From Helicobacter aurati (GTDB taxonomy: Bacteria; Campylobacterota; Campylobacteria; Campylobacterales; Helicobacteraceae), in contig NZ_NXLW01000001.1 in the NCBI RefSeq assembly GCF_003364265.1, positions 124,001 to 188,000 on the forward strand: a DNA stretch of 64,000 nt, read 5' to 3'. Under the pieces are notes generated by a model, which saw only the letters and a program-made list of their open reading frames with translations, searched no databases and was not told the origin of the DNA. The translations under genes were made by a program, and so were the position numbers. Within the stretch, counting starts at the first letter, position 1; each line of letters begins with the position of its first letter. This document shows, one piece after another, positions 31,023-41,505 of the stretch.

Positions 31023-33686
31023 ATGAATCTATCTGTAATTACAAAACTATCATTTTTTTTCTTATCATTTTTTTTCTTACAAATATTAGAATCTGCGCCA
31101 CTAGGAAGCTCACACAAAACGGACACTCCAATTATTCAATCTATTAAACTAGAAAATCTTACTTATATGTCAGAATCTCTTGCAAAAGATTTACTTGGTA
31201 TCAAAGAAGGTGAACATCTCGATAAAGCTAAACTCAACAAGGCAATTTTAAATTTATATAAACAAGGGTACTTTAGCGATATATATGCAACATTAGATGA
31301 TGGAATCTTGACTTTTATTGTAGAAGAAAAGCCAGCCATAGCAAGTGTAGAAATTAAAGGATATGGGACAGAAAGCGAAAGAGATACACTCTATGGACAA
31401 TTAGGAATAAAAAAGGGCGATACCTATGATGAATTAAAATTAGAAAAAGCACTCGATACTTTAAAGCAAATGCTTGAATACAAAGGATATTATGGGAGTG
31501 TTGTAGAGCCAGAAATCCAACAGCTAGCCAATGGTAAAGCTCTAGCTATCATCCTTAATGTCAATAGAGGAAACTCTATCATTATAGAAAAAAGTTATTA
31601 TGAGGGGGCGCAGAAGCTAAAAAAACGTAAAATAGAATCTTTAAGTGCCAATAAACAGAGGGATTTTATGGGCTGGATGTGGGGGCTAAATAATGGCAAG
31701 CTAATGCTCAACGAATTGGAATTAGACCCTTTGAGGATTCAAGATTCTTATATGCGTAATGGATTCTTAGATGCGAATGTCTCTAATCCCCTGCTCTCTG
31801 TGAATATGTCCAACCATAAAGCAGAACTCTACTATAACATTAAAGAAGGCAGTCAATATATACTCAAAGACATAGAATTTGTTATTGATGATGAACACAA
31901 AGATTTAATCAGTGAAAAAGAATTGAAAAAAAATCTCACGGCAAAGATTGACAATTTCCTTAATATTCAAAATGTGCGCGATGATTCTCAAATTATCAAA
32001 CTCAAAATCGCAGACTTAGGTTATGCGTATGTAGCTGTCAATCCAGATTTACGTAAAAATGCAGAAAAACAAGAAGTAGTTATTGTGTACTACATAGACT
32101 TCGGAAAAAAGGTACACATTAATGATGTAATCATCTCGGGCAATACAAGAACTGGTGATAGAATCATCAGACGTGAAATATTGATTGCCCCAGGTGATAT
32201 TTATTCGTTAGGTAAGATTCAAAATAGCGAGATAGCTCTTAAACGTATCGGGTACTTTGAGAATGTCCGTATTGACGAAAAACGTGTCGGTGATGACGCT
32301 ATGGACTTAATAATAAACGTCACAGAGGGACGAACAGGCGAATTGACTTTTGGCATTGGCTATGGAAGCTTCTATGGGCTCATGGTTAATGGTAGCGTGA
32401 ATGAACGTAATCTCTTCGGTAGTGGCTTTGGAGCAAGCTTGTATGCTAATGTAAGCTTTGGTGGAGATTTTTCTTATTATCGTGGCAACAATAGCTTTTT
32501 CACAGCCACACAACAAGCCTTTAATCTTAGCCTTACAAACCCTCGCATTCTAGATTCTAAATGGAGTTTAGCTCTTAACATATATTATAGTCGCTACCTC
32601 AACTATGTCTATACGCAGCAAACCGTTGGTGGCGGATTCACAGTCGGCAGACTATTAGCTCCTACCTTGCGATTAAATGTCGGCTATGATATTAACAAAA
32701 CTGATACATTTGGATTCTTCAATCTCTATACGGGACAGGCACAACCCCAATATCAAAAGTATTATGATACAGGTAATATTGACTACACGATAGATAATCC
32801 CAACTTTCAGTCGAATATAACCGGTGCTATGCCCAATGGAGTCTGTGATGCTACTACCAATCCATCTGCGTGCGCAAATGATACCACTAACGGACAAATA
32901 CGTCTTCGCACGCAAGGTTTATGGGATAGAAGTTATTCAGGATGGGCTAATGCCCCTGTGAAAAGCTCCATTACCCCGAGTCTTGTCTTTGACAATACTG
33001 ATGACTACTATTTCCCTAAGAATGGAAACTCTACTAATATATCACTTAACATTGCGGGGATTGGTGGCGATGTTTTTTATACTAAAGTGTACGCAAAAAC
33101 AGGATTCTATTTCGACTTAAGTAAATGGATAAAACTTGATTTCATTGCACGTTATAAAGCACAGGGTGGGTATCTCTTCCGCTATGGTGAAAATCATTTT
33201 CTCCCACTTAATGATACGTTCTATATGGGTGGCGTAGGAACTATTCGCGGCTATTCTAGCTATTCAATTACCCCTCTTGATAGCGATAATTTACGTGTGG
33301 GAGGCGATGGAATCTTCACTAATTCGTTTGAACTTAGCTATGGACTTATCCCGAGCGCAAAAATGCGAGTCTCATTGTATGTAGATTATGGAATCCTCAC
33401 ATATCACGGCGCAAACGGTGCTGCAAATTTCAAACAATATGGCACAGTTGTCGGACAAACAAGCTACCTACAAAGAGGAGCGGCTGGAATATCTATTGAA
33501 TGGGTATCACCTATGGGACCCATAGTCTTAGTTTTCCCTATGTTATGGTATGGACCAACCGACCCGAATGGAACAGGATCCAACAAAATATTCTCATATA
33601 GCACAGCGAATAATATTCGTGCAAGCGGCGGATTTCTTACTAACTACCCAAGCTTTTTTGAATTTACTATGGGAACACGATTCTAA
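31023..33686 (+). CDS. bamA: Outer-membrane protein assembly factor BamA
   Basis: BamA inserts beta-barrel proteins into the outer membrane. A signal peptide (1 to about 25) precedes POTRA repeats (about 35-440; for example ILNLYKQGYFSDIYATLDDG and RRIGYFENV-like ends), then the 16-strand barrel (about 450-887). The lid-loop motif IRGY (GVGTIRGYSSYS) and the C-terminal aromatic residue (FTMGTRF) are present. Length (887 aa) is close to H. pylori BamA. The signal peptide is encoded by two near-identical T8-containing units (31048-31077). An Asn/Cys-rich barrel insert lies around residues 565-640. Confidence 0.95.
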   Translation: MNLSVITKLSFFFLSFFFLQILESAPLGSSHKTDTPIIQSIKLENLTYMSESLAKDLLGIKEGEHLDKAKLNKAILNLYKQGYFSDIYATLDDGILTFIVEEKPAIASVEIKGYGTESERDTLYGQLGIKKGDTYDELKLEKALDTLKQMLEYKGYYGSVVEPEIQQLANGKALAIILNVNRGNSIIIEKSYYEGAQKLKKRKIESLSANKQRDFMGWMWGLNNGKLMLNELELDPLRIQDSYMRNGFLDANVSNPLLSVNMSNHKAELYYNIKEGSQYILKDIEFVIDDEHKDLISEKELKKNLTAKIDNFLNIQNVRDDSQIIKLKIADLGYAYVAVNPDLRKNAEKQEVVIVYYIDFGKKVHINDVIISGNTRTGDRIIRREILIAPGDIYSLGKIQNSEIALKRIGYFENVRIDEKRVGDDAMDLIINVTEGRTGELTFGIGYGSFYGLMVNGSVNERNLFGSGFGASLYANVSFGGDFSYYRGNNSFFTATQQAFNLSLTNPRILDSKWSLALNIYYSRYLNYVYTQQTVGGGFTVGRLLAPTLRLNVGYDINKTDTFGFFNLYTGQAQPQYQKYYDTGNIDYTIDNPNFQSNITGAMPNGVCDATTNPSACANDTTNGQIRLRTQGLWDRSYSGWANAPVKSSITPSLVFDNTDDYYFPKNGNSTNISLNIAGIGGDVFYTKVYAKTGFYFDLSKWIKLDFIARYKAQGGYLFRYGENHFLPLNDTFYMGGVGTIRGYSSYSITPLDSDNLRVGGDGIFTNSFELSYGLIPSAKMRVSLYVDYGILTYHGANGAANFKQYGTVVGQTSYLQRGAAGISIEWVSPMGPIVLVFPMLWYGPTDPNGTGSNKIFSYSTANNIRASGGFLTNYPSFFEFTMGTRF

Positions 33687-33923
33687 AGATTCTAAAGATA
33701 GAGATTCTTTAATAAGCTTGCATTTATTAATGGTTTCTTGGTTGTTTTTCAAGTTCCAAATAAAACCCTAGAGCCTAGCATTCATTACCAAGATTTAGAG
33801 ATAGTCATTAACTACCAACATTACTCTATGCAAATTACTGCCACAATACGTTATATGGTATTTATTGCCTCTAGTATTTACAATCTAAAAATTTACAAAT
33901 AACTTTTCAACATAAAACAATCG

Positions 33924-34502
33924 TCATAATACAATTTGCAAAACCTTATCTAACAACACCATACAAATCGCAACGCTTAATCCGCTAAGAATCCCATTGA
34001 GAACACTCCCTAAAACAAACCCTAAGATTCTATCCTTTTCAAATGTATAAAGTTTGGACATAATGCTAGGCTTATAATAATCATATAGCCTAATCAGCAC
34101 ACAAGCAAACAACGCCTTGAATAGAAAATCTTGCCAATCTGTAAATATCACTAAACAGGCACAAAATAAACCAGCGATACATTGCCCTACAACCAACGAA
34201 TCTAACTCAAGAGAATCTTGCTGCGTAGCACGATTAAACTGAACATTATCTGAAGAAGAATCCACGTAAAAATTATCTTCTTGTGAAGAGAAAGGATTTT
34301 GCGCATTTGTTGTTTTCTGCAAGGTTTTATACACAAAAGCTGCAAAAAAGAGTGCTAACAAGAACGTAGTCTCGCGATTATAGAGTATCAACAAATAAGC
34401 GGCAACTAAACCAACAAGGCTAGCAAGAATCTTACGTAGCCATAGCTTTGGAACTATTCCCAAAATAAAAAGATTGCCTAATGTCATATTGTGCTTTTTC
34501 AT
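33924..34502 (-). CDS. PgpA-like membrane protein (phosphatidylglycerophosphatase A family, altered motifs)
   Basis: This 192-aa membrane protein has four or five hydrophobic segments. Its C-terminal half aligns by eye with PgpA: LVVGQCIAG, LIRLYDYYKPSIM (the family R-x-x-D-x-x-K-P motif), then GFVLGSVLNGILSGL. PgpA dephosphorylates phosphatidylglycerophosphate to phosphatidylglycerol. The usual acidic pairs (DE before VVG, DD in the last motif) are not both kept here. A 40-residue polar insert lies at about 65-105. It sits 19 bp after a small lipoprotein gene on the same strand. Activity is uncertain. Confidence 0.6.
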   Translation of the reverse strand: MKKHNMTLGNLFILGIVPKLWLRKILASLVGLVAAYLLILYNRETTFLLALFFAAFVYKTLQKTTNAQNPFSSQEDNFYVDSSSDNVQFNRATQQDSLELDSLVVGQCIAGLFCACLVIFTDWQDFLFKALFACVLIRLYDYYKPSIMSKLYTFEKDRILGFVLGSVLNGILSGLSVAICMVLLDKVLQIVL

Positions 34503-34521
34503 ACAACCTCACTACTAAAAA

Positions 34522-35049
34522 TTAAAGATCCGATGGGATAACTTTATAGGAAAAATCATAACTCGCATTGCCAAAATGGGCTATTGACAGATCAATGACA
34601 ATGTGTTTTTGTAAAAAAATAGATGGTTTTTGAAAGGCAATCAAATATCCTTTGCCATAGTTATTCTCCAGCACCAATATATCATCTAATTCTTCCGATG
34701 ATATATAACGTATCCATACGGGCTTTTTACCGAACATCGTTATTTGCAAAGAATCTGGAATCACAACTTCATCTGAATCATTAAAAATTTCTAAGAAAAA
34801 ATATTCCCTATTGTTATAAGCTAAATTATCCAAATCATTAAGATAAGTTAATCTTGCAGCAATTTTAAGCTCATTTTTATCAGATATGAAAAAAGCCATC
34901 CGACTGCTTTGTGAAAGAGTTTGTGGAGATATTTTTACGTGTTTTATTTCAGAAAAATACGAAGAACAACCATAGAAAAAACTCAACAAAAATGTGATAA
35001 ATACAATTACCCCGAATAATCTCAACATAACGCGTAAGACACAATACAT
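34522..35049 (-). CDS. Putative lipoprotein of unknown function
   Basis: This protein is about 175 aa. A hydrophobic N-terminus (LRLFGVIVFITFLLSFFYGC) ends in a lipobox-like YGC, so lipidation is likely. The rest is polar with no family I recognise. It is upstream of, and probably co-transcribed with, the PgpA-like gene. ATG 35049 is used; GTG 35052 and an inner ATG at 35028 are alternatives, none with a strong ribosome site. It may be a Helicobacter-specific envelope protein. Confidence 0.6.
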   Translation of the reverse strand: MYCVLRVMLRLFGVIVFITFLLSFFYGCSSYFSEIKHVKISPQTLSQSSRMAFFISDKNELKIAARLTYLNDLDNLAYNNREYFFLEIFNDSDEVVIPDSLQITMFGKKPVWIRYISSEELDDILVLENNYGKGYLIAFQKPSIFLQKHIVIDLSIAHFGNASYDFSYKVIPSDL

Positions 35050-35181
35050 CACTTAACTCGCAAACAAGATATGAATAAATTTTAGCAAATTTGATACAAT
35101 AATAGGTTGAGGAAAAAGACAGTGTTATTAACAATTCACTGATTTTAAGAAGTTTATTTGACACTGATTAAGGACACAAAC

Positions 35182-36129
35182 ATGCGCATTAGGCATTTAA
35201 TACGAACCACTGACTTACAACTTGATGAAATCGAAAAAATTTTTCGGCATGCGGATTCACTCTGTGTAAATACAACTCCACCAAATAAAACCCTGCAAAA
35301 CAAACGTTTTATTACAATTTTCTTTGAAAATTCTACACGCACGTTAAGCAGCTTTGAGATTGCTATCAAAAACTTAGGGGGAGAAGTAATAAGGTTGGAT
35401 ATTGCAAAAAGCTCCACTACAAAAGGAGAAAGCATAGCTGATACTGCCGCTACACTTAATGCAATGCAACCACATGGAATCATCACTAGACACAACAGCG
35501 CAGGAGCTTCAAATTTTTTAGCAAAATTTACTTCATGCCCTATTATCAATGGAGGAGACGGCGCGCATGCACATCCCACTCAAGCTCTTTTAGACCTCTA
35601 TACAATAAGACAACACTTCTGGCAAAAACAGCAATCTGGAATCACACATGACAATATGCGCCGCACTACAATCCCAGACACACTGGACATTATCAGAAAC
35701 AAACGAATTGCTATTGTGGGAGACATAAAAAATTCACGTGTTGCTAACAGCAATATTGAATTACTTTCACGTCTAGGAGTCGACATAACGCTTGTATCTC
35801 CACCGCATTTCCTCTACAAAACAAGATTTAAAACTTCCTATAACTTACATGAAATAATTGACCAAATTGACATTATCATGGCATTACGAACGCAAACAGA
35901 ACGTCATAATAATCAAATCTATGGTAGCCTTAAAGATTATGCAAATAGATTCTGTATTACCAAAGAATTGCTAGGCAATAGAGATATTATCGTCTTGCAT
36001 CCAGGACCTGTACATCGCAATATTGACATAGACGATGAGACATTAAGCGATCCACGTTGCAAAATATTACAACAGGTTGGTAATGGGGTAAAGATACGTA
36101 TGGCTGTCATGGAATTTCTTTGCGCATAG
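35182..36129 (+). CDS. pyrB: Aspartate carbamoyltransferase catalytic chain
   Basis: PyrB makes carbamoyl-aspartate in pyrimidine synthesis. The carbamoyl-phosphate loop STRT (51-54 in [13 protein letters not shown]), the 80s loop KSSTTKGES, and the aspartate-side HPGPVHR are all present. Start ATG 35182 follows AAGGA at 8 bp; an in-frame TTG eight codons earlier has no such site. The length is 315 aa. A TACAAT -10 box lies about 90 bp upstream. An ABC ATPase gene follows after 61 bp. Confidence 0.96.
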   Translation: MRIRHLIRTTDLQLDEIEKIFRHADSLCVNTTPPNKTLQNKRFITIFFENSTRTLSSFEIAIKNLGGEVIRLDIAKSSTTKGESIADTAATLNAMQPHGIITRHNSAGASNFLAKFTSCPIINGGDGAHAHPTQALLDLYTIRQHFWQKQQSGITHDNMRRTTIPDTLDIIRNKRIAIVGDIKNSRVANSNIELLSRLGVDITLVSPPHFLYKTRFKTSYNLHEIIDQIDIIMALRTQTERHNNQIYGSLKDYANRFCITKELLGNRDIIVLHPGPVHRNIDIDDETLSDPRCKILQQVGNGVKIRMAVMEFLCA

Positions 36130-36190
36130 CAATAAAAATCTTTTTGCTTGATTACAAACCAAAACATAGTTACGGACTAAAAGGAAATTT

Positions 36191-36850
36191 ATGCAAGCTT
36201 ACAATTATCTGCTTGAAGTCAATAATCTTTCTCATAAATTTGATACATTATTATATAGTGAAGTGCATTTTCAGCTCTACCCACAAGAAAGTCTTGCTAT
36301 CTTAGGGACAAGCGGTAGTGGCAAAAGCACTATTCTTAATCATCTCTCAACACTTTTACCGCCTCAACACGGCTCTATATCATTGGCACAATATCATGAT
36401 ATTTACCAACTCAAAGAAAAAGATTTGCTTTTCTTACGACAAAAAATTCTTGGTATTATTTTTCAGTCGCATTATCTGTTTCGTGGATTCAATGTATTGG
36501 AAAATTTACGTATTGCAGAACTCATCTCCAATCTACAATACAACGAAAAACTCTTAGAGCATTTTGGTATAGCCAATACTCTCAAACAACAAATTGGACA
36601 ATTAAGTGGGGGACAACAACAACGATTAAGTATTGCAAGGATTCTGACTAAGCAACCACGTATTGTGTTAGCAGATGAACCAACGGGGAATCTTGATAAA
36701 GACACAGCCATGAATATTATGAAGTATCTTTTTGAATACATTCAAACACAAAATGCCACTTTAGTTTTAGCAACGCATGATAACAGCCTAGCAGAAAATT
36801 GTACGAAAATTATGTTGTTAGAAAACAAGAAACTTAGAATCTTAAAATAA
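36191..36850 (+). CDS. ABC transporter ATP-binding protein (LolD/MacB-like)
   Basis: This single ATPase domain (219 aa) has Walker A GTSGSGKST (about 38-46), signature LSGGQQQR, Walker B IVLADEPTGNLD and the switch His in ATHD. The DEPTGNLD form and short length place it with the LolD/FtsE/MacB type. No permease gene is adjacent, so its membrane partner must be encoded elsewhere. It follows pyrB on the same strand with AAGG before the ATG. Confidence 0.85.
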   Translation: MQAYNYLLEVNNLSHKFDTLLYSEVHFQLYPQESLAILGTSGSGKSTILNHLSTLLPPQHGSISLAQYHDIYQLKEKDLLFLRQKILGIIFQSHYLFRGFNVLENLRIAELISNLQYNEKLLEHFGIANTLKQQIGQLSGGQQQRLSIARILTKQPRIVLADEPTGNLDKDTAMNIMKYLFEYIQTQNATLVLATHDNSLAENCTKIMLLENKKLRILK

Positions 36851-36969
36851 CGTTGTAGCTACCCTATAATTGATTCTTATAATAATTTCACGCAAAATAA
36901 TAGGTAATTATCTATCTGATTTATCAATAATTGCATAGTTTGCATAAGAATCGCACTCACTTCGTCAAA

Positions 36970-38961
36970 TTAATTAGCATTTTTTGCAATTTTTATAATT
37001 TGCTCCACAACATTAGGGTCTTCTAATGTGCTTATATCCTGTGTTACTTGTTCGTCTCTTGCAATTGATTTCAAGACTCTGCGCATAATTTTACCACTGC
37101 GCGTTTTGGGTAACCCGGGGACAAAAAGAGCCGCACCAAGTTTTGCAATATTCCCGATGTCCTTGCTAAGTATGCTATTAATTTCTTTCATAATTTCAAG
37201 CTCTTCTGCAGTACTATCAGAGACTCCATCGTGCAAAACAATATAAGCAAATAGACTTTCTCCCGTAATAGGATCGAGCCTACTAACACAAGCACTTTCG
37301 GCAACACTTGGATGTTTTGCAATAGCAGATTCTATCTCTGCAGTACCAATTCTATGCCCGCTTACATTCACAACATCATCTGTACGACCAGTAATAGTAA
37401 TGTAACCTTTAGAATCTACAATGGCACCGTCTCCAGAAAAATATACGGGTTTTCCATTTCTTTTCACTTGCGAAAAGTAACTTTCCTCATATCGTTTAGA
37501 ATCTCCCCAGATTCCACGAATCATAGAAGGCCAGGGCTTTGTAATACAGAGCAAACCTTGTTCTCCCGCTTTTACAGAAGTCCCATCTTCGTGTAAAACT
37601 TCAGCAATAATCCCGGGTAAAGGCAAAGTGGCACAACCCGGTTGAATAGGCGTAGCACCTGGCAATGGGGTAATCATATTCCCGCCTGTCTCGGTCTGCC
37701 ACCAAGTATCTACAATCGGGCATCTACTCCCACCAATTTCTTCATAAAACCATTTCCATGCAGTCGGATTAATGGGCTCGCCCACAGTGCCCAAAACTTT
37801 AAGTGAGCTTAAATCATAGTTTTTTGGTTCATGTTCCGCATGAGAATGCAGCATGCGAATAGCAGTTGGGGAAGTATAGAATTTATCTATCTTATATTCT
37901 TCTATCATTTGCCACCAACGACCATAATTGGGATAAGCAAGCGTTCCCTCATAAATCACCGTAGTAGCACCACACGCTAAAGGACCATAAATTAAATAAG
38001 TATGCCCTGTAATCCAACCTACATCTGCCGTACACCAATAATTATCTGAATCTTTAATATCAAAAACCCATTCCATAGTGAGTTGAGCATGTAAAATATA
38101 TCCTGCTGTGCTGTGTTGCACTCCTTTTGGTTTGCCTGTGCTGCCGCTTGTATAAAGAAGGAACAAAGTGTCTTCAGAATCCATTAATTCTGGCTCAAAA
38201 ATACTGCTCTCATGTACGACCATCTCATTATAAGAATAATCTCTGCCTCGCACATATTCTATGTCTTCATTGTTTCTTGTTACGATAAGCACCTTTTTCA
38301 CACTTGGACAAGCATTATTCTCTAAAGCTTTATCTACAGCTGGTTTCAACATATAAGGTTTACCTTTCCTGAATGCGCCATCGGCAGTAATGACCAATTT
38401 TGCCTCCGCATCTTGGATTCTATCCCTTAAAGCCTCTGGGCTAAAACCACCAAAAACCACGCTATGAATAGCCCCCACTCTAGCGCAGGCAAGCATAACA
38501 ATAGCAACTTCTGGAATCATTGGCATATAGAGCACAACCCTATCGCCTTTCTTAATATCAAAATGGTTTTTTAAGAGATTGGCAGTCTTATTAACTTCAG
38601 CATGTAATTTACGATAGGTAATTACCTTATAATCTCCCATTTCACCTTCAAAAATAATAGCCACTTTATTTTTTTTATCTTTCAAATGTCTATCAATACA
38701 TTGATAAGAAACATTAAGCTTGCCCCCCTCAAACCACTTATAAAAAGGAACATTATCCTCATTGAGAACGCGTTTAAAAGGTTCAAACCAATGAATTTTT
38801 TGTTTGGCTAAATCGCCCCAAAATTTCTCATAGTCATGATTCGCCTCATAACATAAATCTTCGTATTCACACATATTTTTAATACGTGCAGATTTAGCAA
38901 AATCACGATTAGGCTTAAAAGTCTTCTGCGAAAACTCTTTATCGTTATCTATATTTTTCAT
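36970..38961 (-). CDS. acs: Acetyl-CoA synthetase
   Basis: Acs activates acetate to acetyl-CoA through acetyl-AMP. The adenylate-forming signature [12 protein letters not shown], the substrate region WWQTETGG and the C-terminal catalytic lysine in TRSGKIMRR (about 620; the site acetylated in other bacteria) are present. The length (663 aa) is standard. ATG 38961 is used because AAGGAG lies 7 bp before it, although the frame opens at a TTG further upstream. It is a single gene, convergent with the ABC ATPase. Confidence 0.96.
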   Translation of the reverse strand: MKNIDNDKEFSQKTFKPNRDFAKSARIKNMCEYEDLCYEANHDYEKFWGDLAKQKIHWFEPFKRVLNEDNVPFYKWFEGGKLNVSYQCIDRHLKDKKNKVAIIFEGEMGDYKVITYRKLHAEVNKTANLLKNHFDIKKGDRVVLYMPMIPEVAIVMLACARVGAIHSVVFGGFSPEALRDRIQDAEAKLVITADGAFRKGKPYMLKPAVDKALENNACPSVKKVLIVTRNNEDIEYVRGRDYSYNEMVVHESSIFEPELMDSEDTLFLLYTSGSTGKPKGVQHSTAGYILHAQLTMEWVFDIKDSDNYWCTADVGWITGHTYLIYGPLACGATTVIYEGTLAYPNYGRWWQMIEEYKIDKFYTSPTAIRMLHSHAEHEPKNYDLSSLKVLGTVGEPINPTAWKWFYEEIGGSRCPIVDTWWQTETGGNMITPLPGATPIQPGCATLPLPGIIAEVLHEDGTSVKAGEQGLLCITKPWPSMIRGIWGDSKRYEESYFSQVKRNGKPVYFSGDGAIVDSKGYITITGRTDDVVNVSGHRIGTAEIESAIAKHPSVAESACVSRLDPITGESLFAYIVLHDGVSDSTAEELEIMKEINSILSKDIGNIAKLGAALFVPGLPKTRSGKIMRRVLKSIARDEQVTQDISTLEDPNVVEQIIKIAKNAN

Positions 38962-39269
38962 TAATATTGCTCCTTCAAACAATTTCTAAACTATTAAATT
39001 CTTACTAATATAATATGAATTATAAAAGATTATGTGAATTATCAATTTAATGAAGAAAAAAATAAAAGTCCTGTTACTTTTTTTACATGCAGACTTTGTA
39101 ATAACACCTATATTACTCTTGTGCCATAAGCGATATTGCAAAAAACGTCATTGTGTCAATATGCAAACTCTACCCGCATTAGTGTTCTATTGAATCTCAA
39201 AAAATCGTTTAAAAATATTGTAAAATATAGTAACTTAATTTTCATACTTAAATATTTTTAGGTGAGACT
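38962..39269. other. Divergent intergenic region, acs / Sel1 gene
   Basis: This AT-rich gap of about 308 bp between divergent genes should carry both promoters. A TATAGT box at 39226-39231 and an AGGTGAG ribosome site serve the Sel1 gene. The acs ribosome site is AAGGAG. No coding sequence or clear RNA structure was seen. Confidence 0.4.
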
Positions 39270-39962
39270 ATGAAAATACTTGCAATTCTCGTATGTATCT
39301 TTATTCAAATAGCCTTAACAAAAACACATGAAAAATATCACATCAGAATCAATAAAGAAAATTCAATACCTCAAGATTTCTGGGAAATAAGCCTAGAAGA
39401 ATGTCTCGCAAAAAAAGTCAAATCCTGCGAAATCATCATAAAAGACGGATTAAAAACATTGCAAGAATGCTCACCTAAGAAACAATGCTCTCTGATTGGT
39501 GAAATATATTTCTACGCAAGTTCCACCGAAATTTCAAAACCTTTCTTTGAAAAAGCCTGTGAGAATAAAGATATGCAAGGTTGCTACTATATTGGAATCT
39601 ATTACGAAAAACAAAAAGATTATCAAGAGGCGAAAGCTTTTTATCAAAAAGCATGCAATAAACACAATATTAATAGCTGCTTTAAAATGGGTTGGCTATA
39701 TCATCACGGCAAGGGAGTGAGACAGGACTACGAAATAACTAATAATTTTTATAAAAAAGCCTGTAAACACCGACAACCAGAAGCATGCTATCAATTAGGA
39801 TTACTGCATGAAAGTGGAGAAGGATTATTGCATGATATGTCTTTGGCAAAGGAATTTTATGGTAAGGCTTGCGACTTAGGTTATCAACAAGGATGCGATA
39901 AATACAGAGAACTTAACCAATCTGGTATTCCATCTCTCTATCAGAAAAAAAATGTTTTTTAA
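39270..39962 (+). CDS. Cysteine-rich Sel1-repeat protein (Hcp-like)
   Basis: This 230-aa protein has an N-terminal signal-like segment (MKILAILVCIFIQIALT) and about four Sel1-like repeats from about residue 88. They are of the form (A)-x-x-F-x-x-KAC-x(6-8)-C-x-x-(I/L/M)-G-x-x-Y. Regular KAC and GCY/SCF/ACY pairs suggest one disulfide per repeat, as in the Helicobacter cysteine-rich proteins. These are secreted or periplasmic helical-repeat proteins, some bound by the host immune system. The exact partner is unknown. It has its own promoter; a second Sel1 protein is at 50896. Confidence 0.85.
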   Translation: MKILAILVCIFIQIALTKTHEKYHIRINKENSIPQDFWEISLEECLAKKVKSCEIIIKDGLKTLQECSPKKQCSLIGEIYFYASSTEISKPFFEKACENKDMQGCYYIGIYYEKQKDYQEAKAFYQKACNKHNINSCFKMGWLYHHGKGVRQDYEITNNFYKKACKHRQPEACYQLGLLHESGEGLLHDMSLAKEFYGKACDLGYQQGCDKYRELNQSGIPSLYQKKNVF

Positions 39963-40329
39963 CCCTATTGAATATTTAATATGTTGGAATATTAATATCA
40001 AGATTCAATCAACATTTCAATATTTACTATTCTTTAGTATCTAATATTCAATATTCCTCCCTCGATGCTTTTACTTTTTTGCTTTATCTTAAAATGCACA
40101 AACCTAATAATGCTTAATAATGCACGAATCTAAGCTAAGGAATCATGAAATAAAACTAAGAATACCTTAAGAACATTTCATTCTAAAGGATATTTAACTT
40201 TAAGTACTCTCAAATCTCCCCACAAGATTCCAAGCTGATTTTAATTCCAGAGCTCCCAAAATTCCAATCAATAAATCAATAATAGAGAATCTAACTTCCT
40301 ATTCATTCATAGCTTTTTAACAAGCTTTC
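39963..40329. other. Convergent intergenic region with AATATT dyads
   Basis: This 367-bp gap lies between two converging genes. Its first 100 bp contain inverted copies of short words: ATTGAATATT (39967-39976) against AATATTCAAT (40043-40052), and GGAATATT against AATATTCC nearby. TACTA/TAGTA is nested between them. These may act as a weak two-way terminator. The rest shows nothing recognisable. Confidence 0.5.
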
Positions 40330-41370
40330 TTACCGCTTATGCAATACTCCACTTTCAATGCGATAATTATTCAACCATGCTCCAAGTAACTCATCGTTAG
40401 TCCCTTGTTGCAACTCTTTAATAGCCCTAAGCAAAGTAAATCCCGTTTTATATCTATTTGTAAAAGAAAAAATAAGTGTTTTAACACGAGAATCTGGTAT
40501 CAATAACATAGAATCTTTTATATTCTTCAACAATTTAAGCAATGAGTCTTTTGTTCTTTTATTCAGATTGTCATTTGCATAAACACTGCCAATAGCAAAT
40601 CCATACAACCGTCCAACAATCATGCTATCAAAATATTGATAAAAATCGCGACATTCTTCACTGCCTAAACGGTTGGTATTCGCTTTATTGCAAAGATTAG
40701 TGTAGTCAAATGTAAGCGAAACATCAAGCTTGTGCATCGTCAAACCAGTTTCTTGCAAGAAACTCAAAATAATAGGCACTGCAAAGCTGTCTCTATCGTC
40801 TATTAAATCCGCAAAATGTCCTCGAAGTGTCGTTAAGAGCTTTTTAGTCAGAGTTGTTTTCTTGCCATCAATAGTATCTGTTGTGCTAGTGTGCAATCGA
40901 AATTTGAGTGCATAGTTAAGGTTATTATTCATAATTTGACATGAGAGATAATCATGCACTATGTTTTTGTTGGTTTTAAGGCTAGTTACTTCTTGACATT
41001 CAAACGATTGAGGAAAAAACAATTCTGTTGTTTTATCATCAGACTCATCAGAAGAAAAAGCAAACTTGCCGTTTACATGCTCAATAATGCGGCTATCCAG
41101 ATAATTCACAGTGTAACGTAAATCACGTAGCATAAGACCGTCTGCAATGTCCTCAAGACTATATGATGGTGTTGTGCAAATTGCAGAACGATTGTCGCCT
41201 TCACATTCAAGTTGCGCGCTGTTTGTTAATGTGTTTTCAATGGTGTAACGAATATAGTCCTCCGCTTTACCTTTAGCATAACTCATTGAAAAGCCCATAC
41301 TCAACACAATAAATACCCCTACCAACTTATTCCTAAACGACAATAAGCTGTATTTTTTATTATTCACCAT
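40330..41370 (-). CDS. Secreted protein of unknown function
   Basis: This 346-aa protein has a clear signal peptide (KLVGVFIVLSMGFSMSYA, cut near residue 32) and a soluble, largely helical body with six or more cysteines (LECEG, FECQE, LSCQI, DLCNK, EECRD) that may form disulfides in the periplasm. I do not recognise a family. ATG 41370 is preferred to the frame's first start because AAGGA lies 7 bp before it. It stands alone on the minus strand, divergent from fliW. Confidence 0.7.
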   Translation of the reverse strand: MVNNKKYSLLSFRNKLVGVFIVLSMGFSMSYAKGKAEDYIRYTIENTLTNSAQLECEGDNRSAICTTPSYSLEDIADGLMLRDLRYTVNYLDSRIIEHVNGKFAFSSDESDDKTTELFFPQSFECQEVTSLKTNKNIVHDYLSCQIMNNNLNYALKFRLHTSTTDTIDGKKTTLTKKLLTTLRGHFADLIDDRDSFAVPIILSFLQETGLTMHKLDVSLTFDYTNLCNKANTNRLGSEECRDFYQYFDSMIVGRLYGFAIGSVYANDNLNKRTKDSLLKLLKNIKDSMLLIPDSRVKTLIFSFTNRYKTGFTLLRAIKELQQGTNDELLGAWLNNYRIESGVLHKR

Positions 41371-41491
41371 AATATTCCTTACTATTAAAATACTAAATTC
41401 CAAATGGAAATTATTATACTCAAATCTTTAATTAATAAACAACAAAACAAACTCCAATTAATAGAATCTACATAACAATTTTTTTCTAAAA

Positions 41492-41505
41492 GGCACATAT
41501 TTTGC
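41492..41505 (+). promoter_or_regulatory. Sigma-54 promoter of fliW
   Basis: The sequence AAGGCACATATTTTGCT has GG (41492-41493) and GC (41504-41505) exactly 10 nt apart, matching the RpoN pattern GGCAC-N5-TTGC. Transcription would start near 41517, about 22 nt before the fliW ATG. This ties the gene to the flagellar regulon. Confidence 0.75.

Noticed and set aside
33550-33771. Small frame overlapping the bamA end
   Set aside because: It is out of frame within bamA, without a start signal or recognisable sequence.
39105-39140. TGGCAC on the minus strand upstream of acs, like a sigma-54 -24 box
   Set aside because: The required GC at the 10-nt spacing is absent; the bases there are AT.
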